Positions 26,338-33,680 of a stretch of DNA of 64,000 bases are shown one piece after another. Numbering within the stretch: position 1 is the first letter of the stretch; each line of letters begins with the position of its first letter. Source of the DNA: Spirosoma sordidisoli (GTDB taxonomy: Bacteria; Bacteroidota; Bacteroidia; Cytophagales; Spirosomataceae); the NCBI RefSeq assembly GCF_004138325.1, contig NZ_SBLB01000014.1, positions 1 through 64,000 of the forward strand, written 5' to 3'. The translations under genes and the position numbers were made by a program. The notes beneath the pieces are model-generated. The model was not told where the DNA came from. It searched no databases and worked only from the letters and a program-made list of their open reading frames with translations.

Positions 26338-26556
26338 TCAGGAATCTTTCTTCATCTTCATTTTATTGTGATCCATCTTGCTGTGGTCCATGCCCTTCAT
26401 AGAGCCGGACTTTCCGTCCATCTTCATGGTACTATGGTCCATTTTCTTGGCCGCCTTAGCCTGTTTTTTGGTCGCTTTGGCGGGCTTCTGGGTTTGAGCG
26501 AAACTTGCGCCAACCAGCAGCAGCGAAAGTGTGAAGGCAATGATTGTCTTTTTCAT
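26338..26556 (-). CDS. Small exported Met/His-rich copper-binding protein
   Basis: A 72-residue protein: a signal peptide (MKKTIIAFTLSLLLVGASFA), a Lys/Ala linker, and a tail of MDHS/MKM repeats (KMDHSTMKMDG, KGMDHSKMDHNKMKM). Such repeats bind Cu(I) through Met and Cu(II) through His and Asp, and the same units recur in copB and in the oxidase at 48665. A single perfect half-site (ATTTTACAAG, 26641-26632) lies upstream in its direction but without a partner at 21 bp, so regulation is uncertain. Confidence 0.78.
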   Translation of the reverse strand: MKKTIIAFTLSLLLVGASFAQTQKPAKATKKQAKAAKKMDHSTMKMDGKSGSMKGMDHSKMDHNKMKMKKDS

Positions 26557-26665
26557 GGCAAAGTCGTTACAAAAAATGTGTTGTTTCTGTCTCTTTAGAA
26601 CCTTGCAGTTGTTGGGATGTTCAGCTCCTTACTTGTAAAATTTTTGGATTGGCGCATTTCGCAAA

Positions 26666-26725
26666 AAACTATAACGACAGGCCAAAATTTTGTAGAACAA
26701 AAGCCGGTTTGTTTCCCCATTTTTG
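26666..26725 (+). promoter_or_regulatory. Copper-regulon motif before AraC regulator 2
   Basis: Half-sites AAACTATAAC (26666-26675, 7 of 10) and ATTTTGTAGA (26687-26696, 8 of 10) are 21 bp apart. The -7-like box CATTTTTG (26718-26725) has its TTTG exactly 35 bp after the start of half-site 2. ATG 26730 follows after 4 nt. This is the most degenerate of the ten sites. Confidence 0.5.
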
Positions 26726-26729
26726 TTCG

Positions 26730-27341
26730 ATGAACAGGGAGAGAGGAAATATAAATAGCGGCCTGATTACTGTGTCGGTTAAAGGGCTGACCAGCAGAGG
26801 GTTGATACAACATATTCGGCACGAACTTTCGGAAGCCGGGTTTCGGGTCATCGCCATTCGTCCAGGGCGAATTATGCTGCAGCAAACGGGGCCGTTGCTC
26901 AACCTGGAGCCACTGCTCGGTGTCTGGGGAGTTTCTCTGTTGAATGAGCGGGAACAGCAGGTATTTGAACACGCCAAAAACGGGTTAGCCAATCATCTGT
27001 CCCAGCGTTCGCTGTCGCTTCGGAACCTGCTAAAGCACCTAAGCGAACATACTCATTGCCCCTATGACCAGCTCAACGATTTGTTTCTGGCTACCGAAGG
27101 CATTACGTTCGGTCGGTACGTCGTGCTGCAACGCCTGGACAAGGCCATTGAACGACTAACGTACACCCGCGCAACGGTAGCCGAAATAGCCCGGCAAACC
27201 GGCTATCAGGACGAAGACCATCTAATCAGACACTTAGAAGCCGAACGCGGTTTACCACCCGCCCATTTTTTGGCCCTCCGAGACACCCGAATGAGTCGGG
27301 GGATGCACAGGTTGGTTACGGCTCCTGTTGGGATGAACTAA
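26730..27341 (+). CDS. HMA-AraC regulator 2 with a degenerate metal-binding domain
   Basis: A 203-residue protein. The N-terminal 75 residues keep the shape of the paralogs' HMA-like domain, but the loop that carries MxCxxC elsewhere reads VKGLTSRGLIQ, with no Cys. The C-terminal AraC domain is intact (YTRATVAEIARQTGYQDEDHLIRHLEAERG). Without the Cys pair it probably cannot bind Cu(I) the same way, so it may be constitutive, respond to another cue or act as a competitor. ATG 26730 is chosen because it starts the conserved domain and follows a -7 box. The longer frame from 26544 is not supported. Confidence 0.78.
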   Translation: MNRERGNINSGLITVSVKGLTSRGLIQHIRHELSEAGFRVIAIRPGRIMLQQTGPLLNLEPLLGVWGVSLLNEREQQVFEHAKNGLANHLSQRSLSLRNLLKHLSEHTHCPYDQLNDLFLATEGITFGRYVVLQRLDKAIERLTYTRATVAEIARQTGYQDEDHLIRHLEAERGLPPAHFLALRDTRMSRGMHRLVTAPVGMN

Positions 27342-27350
27342 CGACGGAAG

Positions 27351-27410
27351 ATTTTACAAGCCTTGCCCGAAATTGTGTAACGCATCCGGGTCACGAATGG
27401 CAGACCTTTG
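27351..27410 (+). promoter_or_regulatory. Copper-regulon motif before the copper chaperone gene
   Basis: Half-sites ATTTTACAAG (27351-27360) and ATTGTGTAAC (27372-27381) are 21 bp apart. The -7-like GACCTTTG is at 27403-27410, its TTTG 35 bp from the start of half-site 2. Sequence beyond the half-sites (AACGC, TCCGGG) matches the copA site at 45468. Confidence 0.72.
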
Positions 27411-27441
27411 TCCATAGTTCATCCGATAATTCGTGAAACCA

Positions 27442-27669
27442 ATGGAAACGACAACACAATCTGAAATTCAGTTTAAAACGAACATTAAGTGTGGCGGCTG
27501 TATCGCTACCGTTACCCCATTTTTAGACAAAACGGTTGGTGCCCAGCATTGGCAGGTCGATACGGCCAGCCCCGATAAAGTGCTAACGGTACAGGCAGAT
27601 GGCGTATCGGCCGAGCAGGTACAGAAGGCCGTGCAACAGGCCGGTTACAAAGCCGAACTGCTACATTAA
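27442..27669 (+). CDS. HMA-domain copper chaperone (CopZ-like)
   Basis: A 75-residue protein with a single HMA domain: FKTNIKCGGCIATVTPFLDK with Cys17 and Cys20, then AGVSAEQVQKAV-type helix and QQAGYKAELLH. It has no signal peptide and so is cytosolic. Such proteins carry Cu(I) to P1B-ATPases such as CopA. I chose ATG 27442, which lies 31 nt after the -7 box, over GTG 27433. It follows AraC regulator 2 by about 100 bp and has its own motif. Confidence 0.88.
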   Translation: METTTQSEIQFKTNIKCGGCIATVTPFLDKTVGAQHWQVDTASPDKVLTVQADGVSAEQVQKAVQQAGYKAELLH

Positions 27670-27686
27670 TGACCTTTTGTTTGAAG

Positions 27687-27725
27687 GCTGGTTGGTGTCT
27701 ATCAGGAACCTGGACACCAACCAGC
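27687..27725 (+). terminator. Terminator after the copper chaperone gene
   Basis: A 13-bp perfect stem (GCTGGTTGGTGTC / GACACCAACCAGC) with a 13-nt loop is followed by TTTAAA. It starts 18 bp after the chaperone stop. Confidence 0.75.
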
Positions 27726-27770
27726 TTTAAACAGAGGACAGCCGTGCTCATTGCTGGTATAATCCCGATT

Positions 27771-27831
27771 ATTTTATAATAAACCGGCGTTAATCTTATA
27801 ACTCGGCCTGTTCGGTTTTGCACTATTTTTG
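27771..27831 (+). promoter_or_regulatory. Copper-regulon motif before the cus operon
   Basis: Half-sites ATTTTATAAT (27771-27780) and ATCTTATAAC (27793-27802) are 22 bp apart. The -7 box TATTTTTG (27824-27831) matches TAnnTTTG, with TTTG 35 bp from the start of half-site 2. Confidence 0.72.
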
Positions 27832-27864
27832 CGCTAAAGTAGTTTTACTTAAAAACGGTGACTG

Positions 27865-28281
27865 GTGCGAACACTTAAAAACATAGGTCTGGTGAGTTGG
27901 GTACTCTGGCTAACGCTGGTACTCAGTGGCTTCCGGCCTGTTGTCGAACGCACCTGCCATAGCCAATCCGCCCTTCCCTGCACCTGTTGCTGTTCGGCTG
28001 GTCATTCGACCAACGCCGACAGTAGCCCAAGCTCTGCCGCTTCCTGCGCGCCTGAAGCCTGCCTGTCGACGGTTAATCCGGCTGATGTTTCGGTTCGGGT
28101 ATCGGTGGCACCCGCTCAGGACGTTAGTAGCGATCAGCCATTGCCAGTACTGATCTGTCACCAGTGGCTCCGCGCCCTGCTGTCGGCCAGCCATGATGCA
28201 GGTACGCGCCCTTCACACAGCTACGATACCCCTCCCTTCGAGCGCGATGTGTTTCTGCGTCTGCGTGCTCTGCTTATCTGA
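27865..28281 (+). CDS. Small exported Cys-rich protein preceding cusA
   Basis: The 138-residue protein starts at GTG 27865 with an N-terminal hydrophobic segment (IGLVSWVLWLTLVLSGF). A cluster LPCTCCCSAGH and further Cys (SCAPEACLST) suggest metal binding. The N-terminal helix plus Cys cluster, and the place just before an RND pump, are like the DUF6660-like gene at 17315 before czcA, but sequence similarity is too weak to name the family. It is the first gene after a copper-regulon promoter. Confidence 0.6.
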   Translation: MRTLKNIGLVSWVLWLTLVLSGFRPVVERTCHSQSALPCTCCCSAGHSTNADSSPSSAASCAPEACLSTVNPADVSVRVSVAPAQDVSSDQPLPVLICHQWLRALLSASHDAGTRPSHSYDTPPFERDVFLRLRALLI

Positions 28282-28397
28282 ATTTATTGGTTCTTCTATT
28301 AACTCATTGACTGAGCGGGGCTTCATTGGGCCATTTCGCCAGTTGCTGAGTTATTCTGCTATATACTGTTTGCTTATCGCTTAACCATTCTACCCTG

Positions 28398-29792
28398 ATG
28401 ATTGAGGGCTTAATTAAATTCTCTATACGCAACCGATTCATCGTCCTGCTGATTGCAGCCGGTCTTTTTGGCTGGGGCGTTTACTCTGTGAGAACGAGTA
28501 AGATCGACGCGATTCCCGACCTGTCGGAGAATCAGGTTATCGTTTTTACCGAATGGATGGGCCGCTCTCCGCAGCTCATCGAAGACCAGATTACCTACCC
28601 ATTGGTAACGAACCTCCAGGGACTTCCGCAGGTGAAGTACGTGCGCGGTACGTCGATGTTCGGCATGAGTTTCGTTTATGTCATTTTCAACGACGATACG
28701 GAGGTGTATTGGGCCAGGGAGCGGGTGCTGGAACGGCTCAACTATGCGGCCCGGCTGCTGCCGGGGGGCGTTTCACCCACGCTTGGTCCCGACGGAACGG
28801 GCGTGGGCCACATTCTCTGGTACACGCTCGACGCGCCCGGCATGGACCTCGGCGAACAGCGGGCCGTTCAGGACTGGTACGTCAAGTTTGGGTTGCAGAA
28901 CGTACCCGGCGTGGCCGAAATCGCGTCGTTCGGTGGCTTTCAGAAGCAGTACCAGGTGACGCTCGATCCCAACAAACTGACGTACTACGGTCTGTCGGTG
29001 CCGCAGGTCATCGGGGCAATTCGGGCCAACAATAACGAAGCCGGGGGGCGCAAGTTTGAACTCAGCGGTATCGGCTACATCATCAAAACGACGGGCTATC
29101 TGCAATCGGTCGAGCAGATTCAGAACATCCCGCTGAAGACGATCAGCAGCGTTCCCGTGCGGGTAGCCGACGTAGCGACGGTGCAGATGACGGGCGAAAC
29201 CCGGCTGGGCATCTTCGATCTGAACGGGCAGGGCGAGGCCGTGGGCGGCATTGTGGTGATGCGCTACGGCGAGAACGCCGACGAAGTAATTGGCAACGTC
29301 AAGAAGAAGATGGAAGAGGTCGCTAAGGGCCTGCCCGAAGGGGTCAAATTCAACATCGTCTATGACCGCAGCGGGCTGATTCAGGAGTCGGTGGCCTCGA
29401 TTCAGCACACGCTGATTGAAGAAATGATTGTCGTCTCGCTGGTGGTGATTCTATTTCTATTACACTGGCGGTCGGCCATCAGCATCATCATTCAGATTCC
29501 GATCACCATTGCCACCAGCTTTATTCTGCTCAATGCCTTCGACATTTCGTCTAACATCATGTCCCTGACGGGCATCGCGTTGGCTATCGGGGTGATCGTC
29601 GATAACGGCATCATCATGGCCGAAAACGCCTATAAGAACTTAGCCACCCGGCAGGCTGAGTTAACCGCAGAGCGGGATCAGCAACCGCCAGCGACCCAAC
29701 CCGATACTACCGATCAGGGCAAACTGAACGGGCAAAAGCATCGCTCCGCTACCCCTCAACCAACCGAGAGCTATGGAAACGAACGTACCTAA
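28398..29792 (+). CDS. cusA: CusA copper/silver pump, N-terminal half
   Basis: The 464-residue frame covers the first half of an RND copper pump: helix 1 (FSIRNRFIVLLIAAGLFGWGVYSV), the first porter segments and helices 2 to 4, ending after VIVDNGIIMAENAYKN. Asp402 occupies the position of the TM4 proton-relay Asp of E. coli CusA. A polar tail of about 55 residues follows, then TAA. The remaining half of the pump is a separate frame at 30413, after a methyltransferase gene. The last 20 bases overlap the methyltransferase start. Both halves together (1111 residues) are about the size of a complete CusA. Probably both chains assemble into one pump. Confidence 0.88.
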   Translation: MIEGLIKFSIRNRFIVLLIAAGLFGWGVYSVRTSKIDAIPDLSENQVIVFTEWMGRSPQLIEDQITYPLVTNLQGLPQVKYVRGTSMFGMSFVYVIFNDDTEVYWARERVLERLNYAARLLPGGVSPTLGPDGTGVGHILWYTLDAPGMDLGEQRAVQDWYVKFGLQNVPGVAEIASFGGFQKQYQVTLDPNKLTYYGLSVPQVIGAIRANNNEAGGRKFELSGIGYIIKTTGYLQSVEQIQNIPLKTISSVPVRVADVATVQMTGETRLGIFDLNGQGEAVGGIVVMRYGENADEVIGNVKKKMEEVAKGLPEGVKFNIVYDRSGLIQESVASIQHTLIEEMIVVSLVVILFLLHWRSAISIIIQIPITIATSFILLNAFDISSNIMSLTGIALAIGVIVDNGIIMAENAYKNLATRQAELTAERDQQPPATQPDTTDQGKLNGQKHRSATPQPTESYGNERT

Positions 29793-30402
29793 AGCGCACT
29801 GGGAGACCATCTATCAAACCAAACAAGCTGACCAGGTTAGCTGGACCCAAGCAATACCGGCCATGTCGCTGGATTTCATTCGGCAGGCCCGATTGCCCAG
29901 GTCGGCCCGCATTATCGACATTGGCGGGGGCGACAGTAAGCTCGTTGATTTTTTGCTTGATGAGGGTTATCAGTACATTAGTGTCCTCGACATTAGTGAA
30001 GCGGCTCTAAACCGCGCCAAACAGAGGTTGGGCGAACGGGCTGATCGGGTGGAATGGATTGTGAGCGACATTACGGCCTACGCGCCAGTTCAACCCTTCG
30101 ACTTTTGGCATGATCGGGCGGCATTTCACTTCCTGACCACCCCTGAACAAATTAGTCAGTATCTGACAAAGGCCCGTATCGGTGTGTCCCTCAATGGCTA
30201 CGTCATGATTGGTACGTTTTCGGAAAATGGGCCGAAAAAATGTAGCGGTTTGCCCATTCGACGCTACAGTGAACAGAACCTGACCGATGAACTGGCTCGC
30301 GGTTTCCGCAAACTCCGGTGCATCACCGAAGACCATATTACGCCCTTCCAGACGAGCCAGAATTTTCTGTTCTGCTCGTTTCAGCGAGTGCATCAAAACT
30401 GA
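29773..30402 (+). CDS. Class I SAM-dependent methyltransferase nested within cusA
   Basis: A 209-residue methyltransferase of the HWExxY type: start METNVPKAHWETIYQTKQ followed by VSWTQAIPAMSLDF, the SAM motif RIIDIGGGDSKLVDFLL, acidic SVLDISEAALNRAK, and FWHDRAAFHFLTTPEQ. The substrate is unknown. Related enzymes are found beside metalloid or thiol genes, but that does not fix the function. It overlaps the cusA N-half by 20 bp and ends 10 bp before the cusA C-half, exactly in the cytoplasmic loop between helices 4 and 5. Base composition does not differ visibly from neighbours. Confidence 0.82.
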   Translation: METNVPKAHWETIYQTKQADQVSWTQAIPAMSLDFIRQARLPRSARIIDIGGGDSKLVDFLLDEGYQYISVLDISEAALNRAKQRLGERADRVEWIVSDITAYAPVQPFDFWHDRAAFHFLTTPEQISQYLTKARIGVSLNGYVMIGTFSENGPKKCSGLPIRRYSEQNLTDELARGFRKLRCITEDHITPFQTSQNFLFCSFQRVHQN

Positions 30403-30412
30403 TTGAAAGACT

Positions 30413-32356
30413 ATGTGGAAGAAAATAAAAAGATGGTTCGGCTTCGGGCCTAAAAACTACGCCGAGATACCCGAAGATGAGCGGCTGGCGATCATCGAGC
30501 GGTCAAGTGTTCAGGTGTCGCGGGGGGTGTTCTACTCGACCATCATCATCATTACGTCGTTTCTGCCGGTGTTTCTGCTGACCGGGCAGGAAGGAAAGCT
30601 GTTTCACCCACTGGCCTGGACCAAAACCTTTATCCTGCTGGTTGATGCGCTATTAGTGGTCACGCTGGCCCCGGTGATGCTGTCGCTGTTCATGAAGGGC
30701 CGCTTCAAAGATGATCACGCCAATCCGATTAATCGCTTCCTGGAGCGGGCCTATGAACCCATCATCCGGTGGGTGATGCGCTGGCGTAAAACGACCATTG
30801 GGATCAACCTGTTAGCCCTGGCTATTAGCATACCGATGCTGATGAGTCTGGGTTCGGAATTTATGCCGCCGTTGGACGAGCAGAGCATTCTCTTTATGCC
30901 CGTGACGCTGCCCGACGTATCGAACGCCGAAGCCAAACGGATTTTGCAGGTGCAGGACAAGTTGATTAAGTCGGTGCCGGAAGTTGACAAGGTGTTGGGT
31001 AAAGCAGGCCGGGCCTCGACGGCAACCGACAACTCGCCCATCAGCATGATCGAGACTATCATCATGCTCAAACCCAAAACGCAGTGGCGCGAAGGCATCA
31101 CCAAGAAAGACCTCATCAACGAGTTGGATGCCAAACTTCAGATTCCGGGTGTGGTCAACGGCTGGACACAGCCCATTATCAACCGGATCAATATGCTCTC
31201 CACAGGCATCCGTACCGACGTAGGCATCAAAGTACACGGGCAGTCGCTCGACAGCATTTACGCCGTATCGGAGCAGGTGAAAGCCGCTTTGGAAGGCGTT
31301 CCGGGCGTGAAAGACCTGTACGTGGAACCTGTCACGGGCGGCAAATATCTGACTATTGATGCAAACCGCGAGGCCCTGGGCCGCTACGGATTGAGCGTGG
31401 ACGACGTGAACGGCGTGGTTGAATCGGCCATTGGCGGCTCCCCCATCGGGCAGACCATCGAAGGGCGACGGCGGTTCTCGATCAACGTGCGGCTGGCGCA
31501 GGATTATCGGAACAGCGTGGAGCGCATCCGGCGCATCCCGATTGCTACAGCCGCCTTCGGTACCATCCCACTCTCGGCGGTGGCAACGGTGAAGTTTGAA
31601 GATGGTCCGCCGATGATTACCTCCGACAATGCCCTGCTCAGGGGGGCGGTGATGTTCAACGTGCGTGACCGCGACCTGGGCGGTACGGTGCAGGAGGCTA
31701 TTGCGAAAGTGAACCGGGAGTTGAAACTGCCCAATGGTTATTTTCTGGAATGGAGCGGGCAGTACGAAAACCTGATTCGGGGTAAGCAGACGCTACTGAT
31801 TATTGCCCCCGTGGTGCTGGTTATTATTTTTCTCTCGCTGTATCTGGCCTTTGGTTCGGCGCGCGAAGCGTTTTTGAGCCTGATTACGATTCCCTTCGCG
31901 CTCATCGGCGGAGCCTACATGATCTATTTCTACGGGGTTAACCTGTCGGTAGCCGTGGCGGTTGGCTTTATCGCCCTGTTCGGTATTGCGGTCGAAACGG
32001 GCGTAGTGATGGTCATCTACCTCAACGATGCCATGAAGCAATTAGTAGCGAAACGGGGCAACTCCCGAGACACCATCAGCCGCGACGAGTTGCGCGAATA
32101 CGTCATCAACGGCGCGGCCAAACGGCTCCGACCTAAAATCATGACCGTATCGGTGGCCCTGTTTGGCTTAGTGCCGGTGCTGTGGGCATCGGGGGTGGGG
32201 AGCGATGTGATGCTGCCCATCGTGCTACCCATGATCGGGGGGGTACTCACTTCCTCGACGCATATTCTGCTGGTGACTCCGCTGATTTTCTTACTGACGA
32301 AAGAATATGAACTTAAAAAATTTGGTAAACTGGATGTGCTGGAAGCTTCTCACTAA
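30413..32356 (+). CDS. cusA: CusA copper/silver pump, C-terminal half
   Basis: The 647-residue frame contains helices 5 to 12 and the second porter region. Its start (MWKKIKRWFGFG, then PEDERLAIIERSSVQVSRGV) corresponds to the loop before helix 5. The three export methionines of E. coli CusA are in place: Met162 in LFMPVTLP, Met212 in ISMIET and Met261 in INMLSTGI. The final helices read AKRLRPKIMTVSVALFGLVPV and SDVMLPIVLPMIGGVLTSS. This shows Cu(I)/Ag(I) specificity. It overlaps the cusC start region by about 50 bp. It lies in another frame than the N-half, so one simple frameshift cannot rejoin them. Confidence 0.9.
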   Translation: MWKKIKRWFGFGPKNYAEIPEDERLAIIERSSVQVSRGVFYSTIIIITSFLPVFLLTGQEGKLFHPLAWTKTFILLVDALLVVTLAPVMLSLFMKGRFKDDHANPINRFLERAYEPIIRWVMRWRKTTIGINLLALAISIPMLMSLGSEFMPPLDEQSILFMPVTLPDVSNAEAKRILQVQDKLIKSVPEVDKVLGKAGRASTATDNSPISMIETIIMLKPKTQWREGITKKDLINELDAKLQIPGVVNGWTQPIINRINMLSTGIRTDVGIKVHGQSLDSIYAVSEQVKAALEGVPGVKDLYVEPVTGGKYLTIDANREALGRYGLSVDDVNGVVESAIGGSPIGQTIEGRRRFSINVRLAQDYRNSVERIRRIPIATAAFGTIPLSAVATVKFEDGPPMITSDNALLRGAVMFNVRDRDLGGTVQEAIAKVNRELKLPNGYFLEWSGQYENLIRGKQTLLIIAPVVLVIIFLSLYLAFGSAREAFLSLITIPFALIGGAYMIYFYGVNLSVAVAVGFIALFGIAVETGVVMVIYLNDAMKQLVAKRGNSRDTISRDELREYVINGAAKRLRPKIMTVSVALFGLVPVLWASGVGSDVMLPIVLPMIGGVLTSSTHILLVTPLIFLLTKEYELKKFGKLDVLEASH

Positions 32357-33680
32357 GAGTCTGCTTGCCGCGTTGCTGGTAACGCAGGTTGGTTTTAGCC
32401 AAACCCGACCCCAGCCAGTCCCGTCAGCCGTGCAGTCGATGACGGGGACTGAACAATACGTGCGGCCTTCGGCCACCGCTCCATCCGGCCCGGTGCTGGC
32501 CTTAGACAGTGTGTTGGTTCGTATCGACCTGAATAATCCATTGCTTAAACCCTACGGCAGCCGGGCCGCTGCCGCCCGCGCTTACGCCGAGGGCGCACGT
32601 AGCTGGATGGCCCCAATGGTGGGCCTGGGTACGTTTATGGCACCGTATCCGATGCAGATGATTATGGACGAGCGCGACAAGGGATTTGGCATGGTGTCCG
32701 TAGAGCAGGATATTCCGAACCCTTTTAAGCAACGGGCCACGCGCATCTACCAGCAATCAAAAGCAGGCGTAGAAGAGGCCGGGCGGGGCATCACGCTCAA
32801 CCGGCTCCGCTCCGATGCCAAACAACTCTACTTCGACTGGCTCGTGCTGGAAAAACGGCGGGGGGTACTGGCCGAAAATAAGCGCATTCTGCAACTGATG
32901 AAAAAGCTGGCCGACATCCGCTATCCGTATCAGCAGGGCAGTCTGGGCAACATTTACAAAGCGGAAGGCCGATTGTACGAGCTTGACAACATGGTGACGA
33001 TGACCGAAGCCGAGATTGAGCGTAAACGGATCGGGCTGAATACGCTGATGAACCGACCCAAAACTGACCCGTTCCAAATCGACACGACCTATCGCCCGGT
33101 GGAGCCGCAGCCCATAGTGCCGACAACCGAAGAAATTGGTGGCCGACGCAGCGATATTCTCCGCATGGACCGGCAAATCTTAAGTATGCAGGCGGGGATT
33201 GAATCACAGAAAGCGCAGGCCCGGCCCGACTTCCGCGTCCGCTTCGACCATATGCAGCCTTTTTCGGGCGTGAAGAGCATGATGCCTACCCAGTTTACGC
33301 TGATGGGTATGATCTCAATTCCGATTGTGCCATGGGCCTCACGGATGTACAAAGCCGAGATCAAGGGAATGCAGCAGGATATTGAAGCCATGCGCTACGA
33401 GCGGGAAGGTATGCTCAACGAAACCCAGGGCATGGTGGCCGAGATGCTGACCGATATTCGGAACATGACGACTCAGTTGACCAATTACGAACGGCGGGTC
33501 ATTCCGACGCTTCGTAAGAATTACGATACCCAACTGATTAACTACGAGCAGAATAAAGGCGATTTGCCCCTCGTCATTGATGCCTGGGAAACGCTGAATA
33601 TGACGCAGATGGATTATCTGACGCGCCTACAGGAGTATTACCGCATGATTGTAAGTTATGAGCGAGAACTGGAGAAATAA
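32307..33680 (+). CDS. cusC: TolC-family outer-membrane channel (CusC-like)
   Basis: A 457-residue protein with a signal sequence (LLTKSLLAALLVTQVGFSQ). Long helices rich in Gln, Arg and Glu follow in two repeats (YAEGARSWMAP; VSVEQDIPNPFKQRATRIYQQS; LYFDWLVLEKRRGVLAENKR; EIGGRRSDILRMDRQILSMQ). Late Met-rich segments (PMQMIMDERD; SMMPTQFTLMGM) may favour copper. Starting at ATG 32307 overlaps the cusA C-half by 50 bp. An alternative start at ATG 32334 shortens the overlap. It overlaps the cusB gene by 23 bp. Confidence 0.82.
   Translation: MNLKNLVNWMCWKLLTKSLLAALLVTQVGFSQTRPQPVPSAVQSMTGTEQYVRPSATAPSGPVLALDSVLVRIDLNNPLLKPYGSRAAAARAYAEGARSWMAPMVGLGTFMAPYPMQMIMDERDKGFGMVSVEQDIPNPFKQRATRIYQQSKAGVEEAGRGITLNRLRSDAKQLYFDWLVLEKRRGVLAENKRILQLMKKLADIRYPYQQGSLGNIYKAEGRLYELDNMVTMTEAEIERKRIGLNTLMNRPKTDPFQIDTTYRPVEPQPIVPTTEEIGGRRSDILRMDRQILSMQAGIESQKAQARPDFRVRFDHMQPFSGVKSMMPTQFTLMGMISIPIVPWASRMYKAEIKGMQQDIEAMRYEREGMLNETQGMVAEMLTDIRNMTTQLTNYERRVIPTLRKNYDTQLINYEQNKGDLPLVIDAWETLNMTQMDYLTRLQEYYRMIVSYERELEK

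Noticed and set aside
26632-26641. A perfect half-site (ATTTTACAAG on the minus strand) before the small Met/His-rich gene
   Set aside because: The partner would have to be at 29 bp and weak. It was kept as a note but not counted as a site, although regulation of this gene by copper would make sense.
28282-28397. The 116-bp gap before cusA as a possible promoter
   Set aside because: No half-site pair and no clear TAnnTTTG box; the gene is probably read from the promoter at 27771-27831.
29773-29792. A programmed frameshift joining the cusA N-half to the methyltransferase
   Set aside because: The overlap has no slippery run, and each protein has a sensible own start or end. Ordinary translational coupling explains the overlap.
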